Positions 44,001 through 51,373 of a stretch of 64,000 nucleotides of DNA are shown in pieces. The stretch is from Ruminococcus sp. YE71 (GTDB taxonomy: Bacteria; Bacillota; Clostridia; Oscillospirales; Ruminococcaceae), in assembly GCF_900119155.1 (NCBI RefSeq), contig NZ_FPIR01000019.1, positions 23,010 through 87,009 on the forward strand. The letters are read 5' to 3'. The position numbers and the translations under genes were made by a program. Below the pieces are notes generated by a model that was not told the origin of the DNA, searched no databases, and was given only the letters and a program-made list of their open reading frames with translations. Position 1 is the first letter of the stretch; every line of letters begins with the position of its first letter.

Positions 44001-47000
44001 TCAGAGGAATTGGAAATTTCTATCAGAATGATACGGATTTGCTTCTGAATGTCAGTGATTTTAACGGTAACGGAGTTACAATTACTGAGAATATCTTATT
44101 CTATACATATGATGATGGTAGTGGAAATTTTGATAATACGTATTATCCTAACACTAACGTTGAAGGTGCAGGATCATTTTGTAGTACAACAGATGCCGGA
44201 ATAGGATTATTCACAAAACAACCACAGGTTGGAGGAAATTATTATAATTTTAAATTGTCCGGTAAAATCAAAAGTGATGTCATAAATCATAAAACAGGTG
44301 TACACATTGATTATACAGGAAATACTTCAACAGATAAAGTAGGTGGTGGTAATGTTGATCAAAAACAGGTATTATCAGCCGGAATGTTATTTGGTAATTT
44401 CTCAGGAGCGGGAGCAAAAAAAGTAAGAAATGCTACGCCAACCCATATAACTAATGTTGCGTTGGTAAATGTAGATGTAAGCGCAGCAAAAATGGCAGGC
44501 GGAATGATTGGTATTGTGCCAATTGGTGCGGATAATAACGACGGTTTCATAAATATGGAGATAGAAATTATTTCCAGCGAATATAATTCTTCCGGAATAA
44601 AAGTTCATGGTGGATTGAGCGCTGCCGGTTTAATCGCAAGATATCAACAAGGTACTTGTAACATAAACTTTAACGGTAATAGCTTTGGTATAATTGAAAT
44701 AGTAAGCGATACAAAGTCAAATACAGATAGCTATTATTACGGCGTAGGTGGAATAATTGGAACGCTCAGAGCGGATAGAGAAACACCTGCAACACCTGTT
44801 ACAATAAAAAATGTTACGTTGGGTGATGAAAATGCTACAAAAGCCATCGAAGTTAAATGTTCAGAAAGCGGTTGTGGTATAAATGCCGGCGGATTGATCG
44901 GCTCGCTTAACAGAGCTTCGGCGACAATGGACAATTGTCATGTGTTCAATGTTTCTGTATCTTCCAATGGGTCTTCAACTCATGTTGGCGGCGCTTTTGG
45001 CCATATGCGTACACAATGTAACGTTACTGTAAAAGATTCCTCAATAGAATCAAATGACACCGCAAAAGCAAGTATAAGCGGAAATGGCTATGTAGGAGGC
45101 TTTTTAGGAAACTCACCGAATAATAAAGATAAAGCCAGAATTTTTACTGTTGAAAAGAGTCGTATAAAAGGATATACCATTTCAGGTGATACTTCAGGAG
45201 GAATTGTTGGTGAGCGTGATGCAATTGATGCCACTTACTACTTAAAAGTTAGCGATTTTTCTATTGAGAACTGTATAATCAAGGGTGATACTTATGCAGG
45301 TGGTCTAATTGGTCATCTGATTAAACCACTGAATGGTTATAATATTTTGGCAAAGGATTTAACTTTTGAACCTCATACTGAAGGTGGCACTATTACCAAT
45401 CTTGGTTATTTAGTAGCGAAAAATGATAGCGTGGTCAAACTGGTAGGTTTTTCTCGTCAGGCAGAAGACCCGAATGATATGGTTCATGCTATGACAGGTG
45501 GCTCAAGCGCTACAAACTACGGCAGTGGTGGCTATGTTATTTTTGCCGATTACATGGGAACAGCGTCGTATGACAATGACGATTTTACTCCCGAAGCAAA
45601 CTCCAAGGACGCCTTTTCAGGTATGACGAGCAACACCAATGTAACGCCGTATGCTCCTTATGTATCGACAAGCCCGTTTATAAATATTGCAAATTATAAC
45701 TATGTCATGCAGTATCTGCTAAGTGATGGCGCAAGCCCGCTGACGAGTGCAACATTCGGTCGTTCTACACAAGCTTTTGCCAAGATTTATGATGATATTG
45801 CCAATAACAATAATGGCTATTATGAGATACCAAAAGCATATCTTGATACGGAGGATGAGTATAAGTCGTATACTACAAAAATCTCATCATTTAAAACTGA
45901 AATGGGCGACAAGCTTGCGAATGGAATAGATTTTCCTGTGCTTGTGCTTGATAAAATTAACAAAGATGAGATGACTGATTTTATAAATCACTATATAAAT
46001 CTACTTACAAATACGTCAAGCACATATAATTTTGCAACAAGTGCTAATAGTACAATATACGATGTTGATATTTACAAGGTTATATTTAATGCTGCCGGTG
46101 ATGAGATAAGCACTATTACAGATGTAGACACCTGTCTTAAAGTTAATGCTGGAACAAATGCAACTGCCCAGTTCTATATTGAATCCGATGATACGGATAC
46201 AGCTGCCTCGACAGCACAGTTTACTCTGATGGATGTTAAGTTTATGAATCCTTCGGCTACGGGAACGGTTGCATATCATCTGTATATTCCCTGCTATGTC
46301 AGAAAGCTTCTTGAATACGACTTTGATATCCATATAGATTCAGGAACGACCTATGACATAAACAAATATACTCAGCTCACTGAAAATAGTCTTGTTGAGA
46401 ACATCGGAACACCTATAACTCTGGAATTTGCGTTCACCTATCTGCGGAGTGCAGCGGAATGGACTGAAGCAGTTAACAGCGGAGATTCACTTCTCACAAA
46501 TTATCCAAAGAACCTGCTATTTGACAACTCAACAAATGTATCATCTGGTTCAAAACCTCAATTTCCAGCTACAACCCAGATGGTTCTTATTGATACGCAG
46601 AATTCTTCAAAGGCATATTATCTTGATGGGCTTGACAACACTTCATTCAATCCGTTCGGAGATTACAGAACATTGAACTTCAGTAGTTTTGCTGATCTCG
46701 ATAGTACAGAATTTTCACCTGTAAATTTCAATGATATGCTGAATGTTTCTGTTACAGGAAATTCATCCGGCACCCTTGTGCAAGACAATACCAATGCTAT
46801 TGTTCAGGACACAACTACCAAAACCAAATACAGGATGGCTACAGATGCTGAGAAAAATAATAGCAACATCCAAAAATATAGTGCTACAGTCACTTTTAAA
46901 AACCCTGATGATATTGCTTTGTCTGAGCATTATTTCCTGACAATATATACTCCGTATTCAACCGCTGACGTTGTTTATCATTATGTTATTCAGGCAAACA

Positions 47001-48322
47001 AAGACCTCGGAACTGATCCGTATCCTTCCAGAATTACGACAGTATCCGAAGGAAATGCTGTCCATCTGTACACGGGTTATATTTATAATAACCACGTATA
47101 TATCGATAGTCTCAAAGTGGGTGGAATAGAAAACAATGTTGAAATAACAGCAGAGAACAATTCTATCGAAGCAAGTATTCACGCAACTATCGGACTAACT
47201 TCATCTGGCGAAGAGAACATCAGATCAACCTTATCTGCTACATCCCCTCCCGACATTTTCCAGAGTTTTCTGATAAAACTTAACAAGGACGGAAATGTTG
47301 GACTTGCTGCTGCTAGCTCAGTTACAGTCGAGGATTATATGATTGGAAATAAACCTGTAACACATTCTACACTGAACCCATCTTGGACCAGTTCTGAATA
47401 CACAGATATACGCATTCCCAATTACATAGAAATGAGAAATGGTGTCCTTCTTGCTCGTTCTCTTTCTGAGATTCCGGCTAATGGAACTCTCAATGTTTCA
47501 GCTAAAGCTACTATCACCTTTGACAATGACAATGGTGATATCACTGCACAATTCTTCCCTCAAACGGCTAAAAAATACACTACGCTCATTGCTTATTCAA
47601 ATATTGCTTCAAGTAGTGAAAACACGGCTTCAAGTAATGTTTCAGCATCAGCAGATACTACGGTTGGTGGAGTAAAGCCTCAGTATTATACTAAAATTGA
47701 AGAAAAGGCAATATTGAATTATGATGCACTTGATATTCTGGCTGACGGAAGTTATTTACCTCAGCTTGGAATAAACGCAAATGATCCGAAGGACTTTAAG
47801 AAACTGCCTGCGCCTATAAAAACAGTAGCCTCCTATAATGTTGAAAACTGTCAGTCTGCATGGCAAGAAGCCAATTTCATTAAAATTGAAATTGAGTTGA
47901 AATCCAAAAATGATGATTATAATACTCCTTTGGATATTTTTGATTACATTCAAGAGAGCACTTTTTCAATATTTGATGACGAAATTGCTCCCGGTGATAT
48001 TATTACGACGGGCACCACTTCAACAAAACTGGTCTATATTATCAACAAGGCTGATTTGGAACATTTTTATAACGATAAGGTTTATCGTATTCCTATTGAT
48101 TTCAATGTTTATTCGGGAAGCGGATCAAGTAACAACTTTGAATCGTCGAATAGGCAGTATTCAAATTACGGTATTTTCTTAAAGGTTTCAATGCTTCAAG
48201 CAGCAAATTCTGCATCAGCGGTAAGTGGAACAGAGCCAGAGTATAATAATAACAATTATGTTAAGTATACTAATGCCAGGATATATCTTGAAAAGTTGAA
48301 TCCAAACAAATCTGCTGCGTAA
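38054..48322 (+). CDS. giant exported protein (3422 aa) with GLUG-like repeats
   Basis: Basic N-terminus MKKRLRKYKVNNAKKRVISS and a short hydrophobic stretch suggest export. At least 20 glycine-rich GLUG-like motifs are visible, for example AGGLVGSMEVG, AGGIVGKNDGG, SGGIIGVIEN, VGGIIGTLRAD, AGGLIGSLNRA, VGGFLGNSPN and SGGIVGERDA. They cluster at about residues 235-620, 740-1080 and 2070-2480. GLUG repeats build beta-helix-like stalks in adhesins and IgA-peptidase-like surface proteins. The last 700 residues are beta-sandwich-like, ending NYVKYTNARIYLEKLNPNKS. No LPXTG, SLH, dockerin, or C-terminal membrane helix is visible, so retention may depend on the co-encoded subunits. TGGAGTG fits the ATG at 38054. 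Confidence 0.85.
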   Translation: MKKRLRKYKVNNAKKRVISSAIVFALLMSDFPMPEFSELIEKKTSSAFSLEASAEIVYDRSEYTKHYINEGVDTGYILIESWDDLVWYSQSYHNYSLGTVYSTDIEHEKDILFLNFGESQGNNYNLNGKNYVPIGNDNKPFEGRIIFSNSSATETFNVPESLFGTISEKVSIKNQTETAVKQIKLTRTGTGSGDVLFARKVKSDDDSTTCAEWNIIFDKFDNSSAISYAGLIGEIEAGANVQITYENNSILTKSNLEANATSSDTDGKPVDAGALCGKMGAGASLTATYSGTNTDYNITSANGNAGGLVGSMEVGSSLTVTTSNLQGASAWVSASNGYAGGIVGKNDGGTVTITPSSGTTYTVSQIIHGKYGSGGLFGYYAPPSAATSELDISNYLVNCKLEQAVSETGFSGGIIGVIENAPADPTGRVGGSLTIKGKSDGTTAVTSTHVSQLNPVTGKETGYKAEAYGGLIGSYKADDTGYSLNIKDVSTTPTNTLSASVYGGGIGKIIDASYVKFETFKLNSAAGDRSGIFGGLVADCPNGYIYTDGSTTNENCTGIVIGSSVIDGFTGGGLVGNLGDGVLGMKGTINVSNAKPSAADTNGHLVGTRDNAFIYSDGTLSGYSMSEIEVDNVGSWGDVLVIDGTKLKKDTTDDALNVFSESNHMISIVDVTTTAIANAADYAKASLLYQIDVTENDFIANTSSLTSSSSAPLNLTFGADIDLTGTGLRGITRDNGTDRVSYSGTISGGHTITLDIKNVGGSNRPVYRKKYIGMLGIADTVTINNTTFSGTILSKNERTTDKDTICYLGSAAAQIKTSFIASNCNTASGLSITMTGSKDVISGRLIGEAESAIGTITISGSTYDGNITGNNKTTVGGTIGKIAGAASGAVWSFNGITLRGNVKGIQHVGGLISDVEGSGNATIKLGNSSSVVADNNLHIEGNSSDSMGGLLGYSWSKADVEVTDVVVSGHPTVEQKSSGGAAGLVYSATGHWTITKLYLGYTDAEENSHAIKMLTGTAGSVGMIVNKGKISSDGIYLELPSGYDYKLAYYTAETEGSAFKSGGVFDEICAYSASSKDAIMNNGQGIVSISTTGLTMSTTASDSLSYKNQTVQGKYKNGNTRYYYNLDTIDKDNTLSSTAYAKKLMRWGVRQYACGNIQKYFPDPFSNNTIPSGTYNMQGYSWYPVTPLNAMTVNGTFTFYNKEFDDCEKVKGKHANISDANNKNIWSPLEADQHYMMQNGLFYDVNKNITIDAITIAGTIGAVDSTSGTGALVYGTVKGTSTAVTTISNTGTISLAGIRVWNLSTYSSYAPLLINKASDYVTFDIKNVSTTADYKRTTTGETPVTTTIDAATSLIGKAGTRDTVTTDSSGNQIPISQGITVNFSAIKLDGRNAEYVSAYGTTPDRYNTTKSIFTSATLLEQLIGSNGIYNYTFDEDWGTGTPHKVTYGKEVGYTTQGQYPNQELWYKDEKATGGKSRYTHPDAAPLDSGSTQYTGFDSFRPYVASVSTKADIDDKTGFKYQLMVNHQPSDEIAGCGTYNDPYIITSATDLVNISKFINSASNLNGKINIDVDGDGWCDSTTVDQTTTLYTEHVKYTLNTTSDATCTGQPSITAENMRKYLASAYYQIRLSGANQLVLTSSSGFVGLGTSDIPFSGVIDGGQNSTTTIVNETQYPLINYSGGCVVRNLIVTVNETVTLDDATDSYDYITGGKTHGAYGAIIAVVEGGDNIIDNTQVTFGTSVKINAMGKKAQFQPIGGYVGVVVNGGVIFRNMTTGNISGITSSNVSAVKGGDWPQINYSDGNPINTSAKLSEYTVNMTQSNNLLWLYVNPIIGRVINGYAVNIASEYHTAYSDCIMNNGNKSYSITDISLSGGSLTISGSNLTVPNGQALFLTSVIVNSGMGATKLGYTSDYIKRTAAYDKVGSNAAAPSSCPDYDTYARNDTTSGPAYIIKNFAAGGNTLGSGGPWNITLTSNGSFVLPDGFRGIGNFYQNDTDLLLNVSDFNGNGVTITENILFYTYDDGSGNFDNTYYPNTNVEGAGSFCSTTDAGIGLFTKQPQVGGNYYNFKLSGKIKSDVINHKTGVHIDYTGNTSTDKVGGGNVDQKQVLSAGMLFGNFSGAGAKKVRNATPTHITNVALVNVDVSAAKMAGGMIGIVPIGADNNDGFINMEIEIISSEYNSSGIKVHGGLSAAGLIARYQQGTCNINFNGNSFGIIEIVSDTKSNTDSYYYGVGGIIGTLRADRETPATPVTIKNVTLGDENATKAIEVKCSESGCGINAGGLIGSLNRASATMDNCHVFNVSVSSNGSSTHVGGAFGHMRTQCNVTVKDSSIESNDTAKASISGNGYVGGFLGNSPNNKDKARIFTVEKSRIKGYTISGDTSGGIVGERDAIDATYYLKVSDFSIENCIIKGDTYAGGLIGHLIKPLNGYNILAKDLTFEPHTEGGTITNLGYLVAKNDSVVKLVGFSRQAEDPNDMVHAMTGGSSATNYGSGGYVIFADYMGTASYDNDDFTPEANSKDAFSGMTSNTNVTPYAPYVSTSPFINIANYNYVMQYLLSDGASPLTSATFGRSTQAFAKIYDDIANNNNGYYEIPKAYLDTEDEYKSYTTKISSFKTEMGDKLANGIDFPVLVLDKINKDEMTDFINHYINLLTNTSSTYNFATSANSTIYDVDIYKVIFNAAGDEISTITDVDTCLKVNAGTNATAQFYIESDDTDTAASTAQFTLMDVKFMNPSATGTVAYHLYIPCYVRKLLEYDFDIHIDSGTTYDINKYTQLTENSLVENIGTPITLEFAFTYLRSAAEWTEAVNSGDSLLTNYPKNLLFDNSTNVSSGSKPQFPATTQMVLIDTQNSSKAYYLDGLDNTSFNPFGDYRTLNFSSFADLDSTEFSPVNFNDMLNVSVTGNSSGTLVQDNTNAIVQDTTTKTKYRMATDAEKNNSNIQKYSATVTFKNPDDIALSEHYFLTIYTPYSTADVVYHYVIQANKDLGTDPYPSRITTVSEGNAVHLYTGYIYNNHVYIDSLKVGGIENNVEITAENNSIEASIHATIGLTSSGEENIRSTLSATSPPDIFQSFLIKLNKDGNVGLAAASSVTVEDYMIGNKPVTHSTLNPSWTSSEYTDIRIPNYIEMRNGVLLARSLSEIPANGTLNVSAKATITFDNDNGDITAQFFPQTAKKYTTLIAYSNIASSSENTASSNVSASADTTVGGVKPQYYTKIEEKAILNYDALDILADGSYLPQLGINANDPKDFKKLPAPIKTVASYNVENCQSAWQEANFIKIEIELKSKNDDYNTPLDIFDYIQESTFSIFDDEIAPGDIITTGTTSTKLVYIINKADLEHFYNDKVYRIPIDFNVYSGSGSSNNFESSNRQYSNYGIFLKVSMLQAANSASAVSGTEPEYNNNNYVKYTNARIYLEKLNPNKSAA

Positions 48323-48329
48323 CACCCCC

Positions 48330-48360
48330 AGAGCCGAGAGCCACGCTCTCGGCTCTATCT
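48330..48360 (+). terminator. Rho-independent terminator of the surface operon
   Basis: AGAGCCGAGAG (48330-48340), loop CCACG, CTCTCGGCTCT (48346-48356). The T-run is weak (ATCTAT). Confidence 0.75.
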
Positions 48361-48382
48361 ATAAACAAAGGAGAATAAACCC

Positions 48383-49363
48383 ATGTCCGAACTCATCCAC
48401 AAGAAACTGCGAGTCGTCAAGCTGCTGGAGATCCTGCAACAGGACACAGACTCCTACCACCCGCTTGCGACCAATTCCCTGCTCCAACGTCTCGCCGAGC
48501 TTGGCTATACAGCTGACCGAAGAACGGTTGCAAGAGACATCGAGATACTAAATGCGCAGGGATATGAGATCATGCAAGTCAAGGACGGAAAGCAGAATGC
48601 GTATTACATAGAGGACCGAAGCTTCAGCCTGCCGGAACTCAAGATACTCATTGACGCAGTTCAGGCGGCAAGCTTCATAACGGATAAGAAATCTGATGAC
48701 CTCATCAAAAAGATCGCTGCCCTCGGCGGCAGTCATCAAGCGGAGATACTGACTGACAACATCGTGCATTTCAATACACGAAAGCATACCAACGAGCACA
48801 TCTACTATAACGTCAGCATCCTCGAACAAACTATCCGTGATAAGCAAAAGGTGGCGTTCAAGTACTTCGACCTCGACGAAAAGCTGAACAAGGTTTATCG
48901 CAGAGACGGCGCTGTTTATGAGACAGAGCCTTTCGCTCTTGTCTTCAATAACGATAACTATTATCTCATGACCTACGATCAGTCGGCGGACGGCGAAGTT
49001 CGCAATTATCGTGTTGACCGTATGGATTCTGTCGAGATTCTGCCGGACAGCATCAGCAAGGAAGCGAAAGCAAAGATACGCACGGTCTCTAAATATACCG
49101 AGCAAGTGTTCAGAATGTATGGCGGCAGAAACGCAAAAGTCACGCTCATGTTCGATAAAAAGCTCATTGGTACGGTCTATGATAAGTTCGGTGAGAAAAC
49201 CAAGATCAGAAAGAAAGACGAACAGTATCAAGCAGAGGTCGAGGTGCAGATCTCACCAACCTTCTGGAGCTGGGTGGTTACATTCAACGGACAGATGAAT
49301 ATTGCTGAACCGCAGGAAATAAATGCCGAATACAGGGCGTGGATAGCACAATTGCAAAACTGA
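48383..49363 (+). CDS. WYL-domain transcriptional regulator
   Basis: 326 residues. N-terminal winged helix (about 6-75; VVKLLEILQQDTDSYHPLAT, then ADRRTVARDIEILNAQGYEI), a WYL domain at about 140-240 (VAFKYFDLDEKLNK, FALVFNNDNYYLMTYD, YRVDRMDSVEIL) and a C-terminal WCX-like part. WYL proteins sense ligands or nucleic acid and control mobile-element, DNA-repair and defence genes. AAAGGAG precedes the ATG. It is the first gene after the AT-rich block and may mark the edge of the mobile element. Confidence 0.9.
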   Translation: MSELIHKKLRVVKLLEILQQDTDSYHPLATNSLLQRLAELGYTADRRTVARDIEILNAQGYEIMQVKDGKQNAYYIEDRSFSLPELKILIDAVQAASFITDKKSDDLIKKIAALGGSHQAEILTDNIVHFNTRKHTNEHIYYNVSILEQTIRDKQKVAFKYFDLDEKLNKVYRRDGAVYETEPFALVFNNDNYYLMTYDQSADGEVRNYRVDRMDSVEILPDSISKEAKAKIRTVSKYTEQVFRMYGGRNAKVTLMFDKKLIGTVYDKFGEKTKIRKKDEQYQAEVEVQISPTFWSWVVTFNGQMNIAEPQEINAEYRAWIAQLQN

Positions 49364-49446
49364 CAAATCAATGTTCACATTTTTGTGCAGCTATACAAAG
49401 ATAAGAATAGCAGCCGTTTTCCTGTGCAATTTCTGCCCACTTAGGA

Positions 49447-49458
49447 GAACGGCTGTTG
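49447..49458. promoter_or_regulatory. candidate SOS (LexA) operator
   Basis: GAACGGCTGTTG matches the Gram-positive SOS box GAACNNNNGTTC at seven of eight fixed positions and overlaps the -35 of the downstream lexA-like gene. The same bases are one arm of an inverted repeat with CAGCCGTT near 49411, so a terminator role for the WYL gene is an alternative. Confidence 0.45.
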
Positions 49459-49483
49459 ACTTTTTCTCATGGTCTGATATAAT
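49456..49483 (+). promoter_or_regulatory. sigma-A promoter of the lexA-like gene
   Basis: TTGACT (49456-49461), 16 bases, TATAAT (49478-49483). Confidence 0.75.
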
Positions 49484-49531
49484 ATATATAAACGGAGCAA
49501 ATGCTACAAACACCAAAAAAGGATGACCTTT

Positions 49532-50143
49532 ATGCGCACAAAGAATTCCGAGTATTTCAGACTCATCGAAGATTTCATTGACAACTATATCGAGACCCAC
49601 GACCGCTCACCCTCGCAGCGTGAGATAGCCGGCGGCACCGGTATGTCGAATGCCAACGTGTCACGCTATCTTTCGTATATGCGTGAAGAAGGTATGCTCG
49701 ACTATGACGGCACACGGAACTTCACCACTCACAGGCACCGCAGAAACAGCGGTACTGTTGAAGTTCCCGTTGTAGGCACAGTAGCTTGTGGTACACCGAT
49801 CTATGCCGAGCAGAATATCGAAGAATATGTCAGACTTCCGGAGTCTTGGCTCGGCAGTGGGGAGTTTTTCCTGCTGAAAGCTAAGGGCGAATCAATGATT
49901 GGTATCGGCATTAATGACGGTGATCTCGTTATCATTCGTCATCAGGATCACGCTGAATACGGTCAAGTCATTGTAGCACTTGTTGACGATGACACAGCGA
50001 CCCTGAAAAGATATTATCCCGATGATGATTCCGAAATGATAAGGCTTCACCCGGAAAATGAGAACATGGACGATATATATGTAGAACCCGAAAGGCTCCG
50101 GATTCAGGGAGTGGCTGTAAAAGCACTCAAAAATATCGAATAA
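49532..50143 (+). CDS. LexA-like S24 repressor
   Basis: 203 residues. N-terminal winged helix (1-65; SPSQREIAGGTGMSNANVSR) and C-terminal S24 autopeptidase. The cleavage region reads VGTVACGTPIYAEQN, so the scissile bond would be C86-G87 rather than the Ala-Gly of chromosomal LexA. Catalytic S121 is in KGESMIGIGINDGD and K159 in DDTATLKRYY. Autocleavage on RecA filaments would link the element to DNA damage. The ATG at 49523 is too close to AAAGG, so I take 49532. It may be a second LexA or an element-specific repressor. Confidence 0.9.
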   Translation: MRTKNSEYFRLIEDFIDNYIETHDRSPSQREIAGGTGMSNANVSRYLSYMREEGMLDYDGTRNFTTHRHRRNSGTVEVPVVGTVACGTPIYAEQNIEEYVRLPESWLGSGEFFLLKAKGESMIGIGINDGDLVIIRHQDHAEYGQVIVALVDDDTATLKRYYPDDDSEMIRLHPENENMDDIYVEPERLRIQGVAVKALKNIE

Positions 50144-50160
50144 GGACAGGTAAACGCAAA

Positions 50161-50376
50161 ATGTATGACAATAGTGCTTACAAAATAGAAGGATATGAAA
50201 CAAGACCCCAACGATGGTTTTGCCCGAACTGTGCGGCACTGCTCAACGGAAGCAAAGGCAGCGACGGCAAAACACGAATAAAATGTCCGAAGTGCAAAGT
50301 CTGGACAACAAAATACCGAGAAAACCGACAGGTCGATATAATAGAGATAAGAATACCCGAAAGCTGCATATATTAG
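50161..50376 (+). CDS. small zinc-ribbon (Com-like) protein, 71 aa
   Basis: Two CxxC pairs, WFCPNCAALLNG and RIKCPKCKVWT (C21, C24 and C42, C45), form a zinc ribbon as in phage Com-like translational regulators. It begins MYDNSAYKIEGYE and ends with a strand, DIIEIRIPESCIY. AAGGACAGG lies upstream; 17 bases after the repressor gene, so it is probably in the same operon. Role on the element unknown. Confidence 0.75.
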   Translation: MYDNSAYKIEGYETRPQRWFCPNCAALLNGSKGSDGKTRIKCPKCKVWTTKYRENRQVDIIEIRIPESCIY

Positions 50377-50544
50377 CGGCAAAATCAAATATTGTAAGCA
50401 GTTTGTGGAGAGCAAGGCCCGGCTGAAACAGTGCCTTGATGATAAGTCCCTGCATTTCAAGCAAGCTGAACCCGATAGTACTGTACCCGACACCGCAAGG
50501 TGTGCGCTGGAGGACGTCGGCAGGATTTATTCCTACACATTGTA
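50351..50544 (+). pseudogene. open frame without start codon, possibly a frameshifted tail
   Basis: Another frame is open from 50351, overlapping the end of the zinc-ribbon gene, and reads ...SGKIKYCKQFVESKARLKQC and ...DTARCALEDVGRIYSYTL to the stop at 50542-50544. Codon choice looks coding, but there is no ATG/GTG/TTG start with a ribosome site. It could be the lost C-terminus of a longer zinc-ribbon protein or chance. Confidence 0.3.
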
Positions 50545-50575
50545 GGAGTATATCTTGTCGGCGTCCTTTTTTTGT
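50511..50575 (+). terminator. Rho-independent terminator, two-tier hairpin
   Basis: Outer arms AGGACGTCGG... and ...TTGTCGGCGTCCT close around an inner TCCTACA/TGTAGGA hairpin, followed by seven T. It ends the repressor/zinc-ribbon unit. Confidence 0.75.
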
Positions 50576-50701
50576 TTTTAAATAAATATATTCAACGCCG
50601 ATATGCATTAAGGCTGAGGATACAAAATAGAGGTTTTAAGTTTTACTGAAAAACCGCTATGACTTGTACCCTTTCTTTAGTGTGCCTATTTTTCGGCAAG
50701 C

Positions 50702-50740
50702 AGAGGCTGTGTGCAAGTATGTACACAGCCTCTTTTTTTG
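50702..50740 (+). terminator. Rho-independent terminator
   Basis: AGAGGCTGTGT (50702-50712) and ACACAGCCTCT (50723-50733), then seven T. Between this and the previous terminator (50576-50700) I see no gene. Confidence 0.85.
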
Positions 50741-50857
50741 TGTCCTCGGAAAGGACGCAATATGTTTTTACAAGCAAAATGGCTGTGTATCACAGCAAAA
50801 TATCCATGATCTTCGTTTTGTCTTTTCAAAATCGAAATTCAAAACGGAGGTCTTAAA

Positions 50858-51295
50858 ATGAACAATAGAACAGTCAAGGTGTATGACACTATCACAGGCA
50901 AAATGGTCGATGTTGAGGTGTCGCAGGAGGTCTATGATGCCTACATGAGAACCGAATGGAACATACACGATAACAACGAATCCTTTTATGAGCATGAGAT
51001 ACAGTTTTCAATGCTCGTAGGCGGCGATGACGGAGCTTTTGAGAACTTCCATGAGTTCATAACAGATGATGACCCGACCGCCGGCTATGCACTCTCAAAG
51101 GCTGCATTCGATGAGGTAATGGCGGCAGTAGCAAGGCTGAAAAAAGCTGACAGAAAGCTCATACACATGATATATTTCAGCGAATACACTGAGCAGGAGT
51201 GTGCAGATCTGCTTGGCACAACTCAGCAAAATATACACAAAAAGAAGAAAAGAATTCTGTCTAATCTCTACAAACTTATGGAAGATGGAAAATAA
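50858..51295 (+). CDS. sigma-70 region 4-like factor of the mobile element
   Basis: 145 residues. The C-terminal third is a helix-turn-helix of sigma region 4 type: LIHMIYFSEYTEQECADLLG (about 93-112), then TTQQNIHKKKKRILSNLYKL. The N-terminal part lacks a region 2. Similar small sigma-like proteins occur on clostridial conjugative elements and may control transfer or excision genes. ACGGAGGTC precedes the ATG. It is followed by the structured-RNA region. Confidence 0.8.
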   Translation: MNNRTVKVYDTITGKMVDVEVSQEVYDAYMRTEWNIHDNNESFYEHEIQFSMLVGGDDGAFENFHEFITDDDPTAGYALSKAAFDEVMAAVARLKKADRKLIHMIYFSEYTEQECADLLGTTQQNIHKKKKRILSNLYKLMEDGK

Positions 51296-51373
51296 AAAGG
51301 TTGTAAAAAGCCCGACTTCTTCCCCTATACAAGCGAGAAATGAATCTCACAGCATTTTGACAACTGAATATCC

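Noticed and set aside
44359..45600. CRISPR-like array in the repetitive part of the giant gene
   Set aside because: The repetition is at protein level (GLUG-like glycine motifs) in an intact reading frame; no direct DNA repeats with regular spacers.
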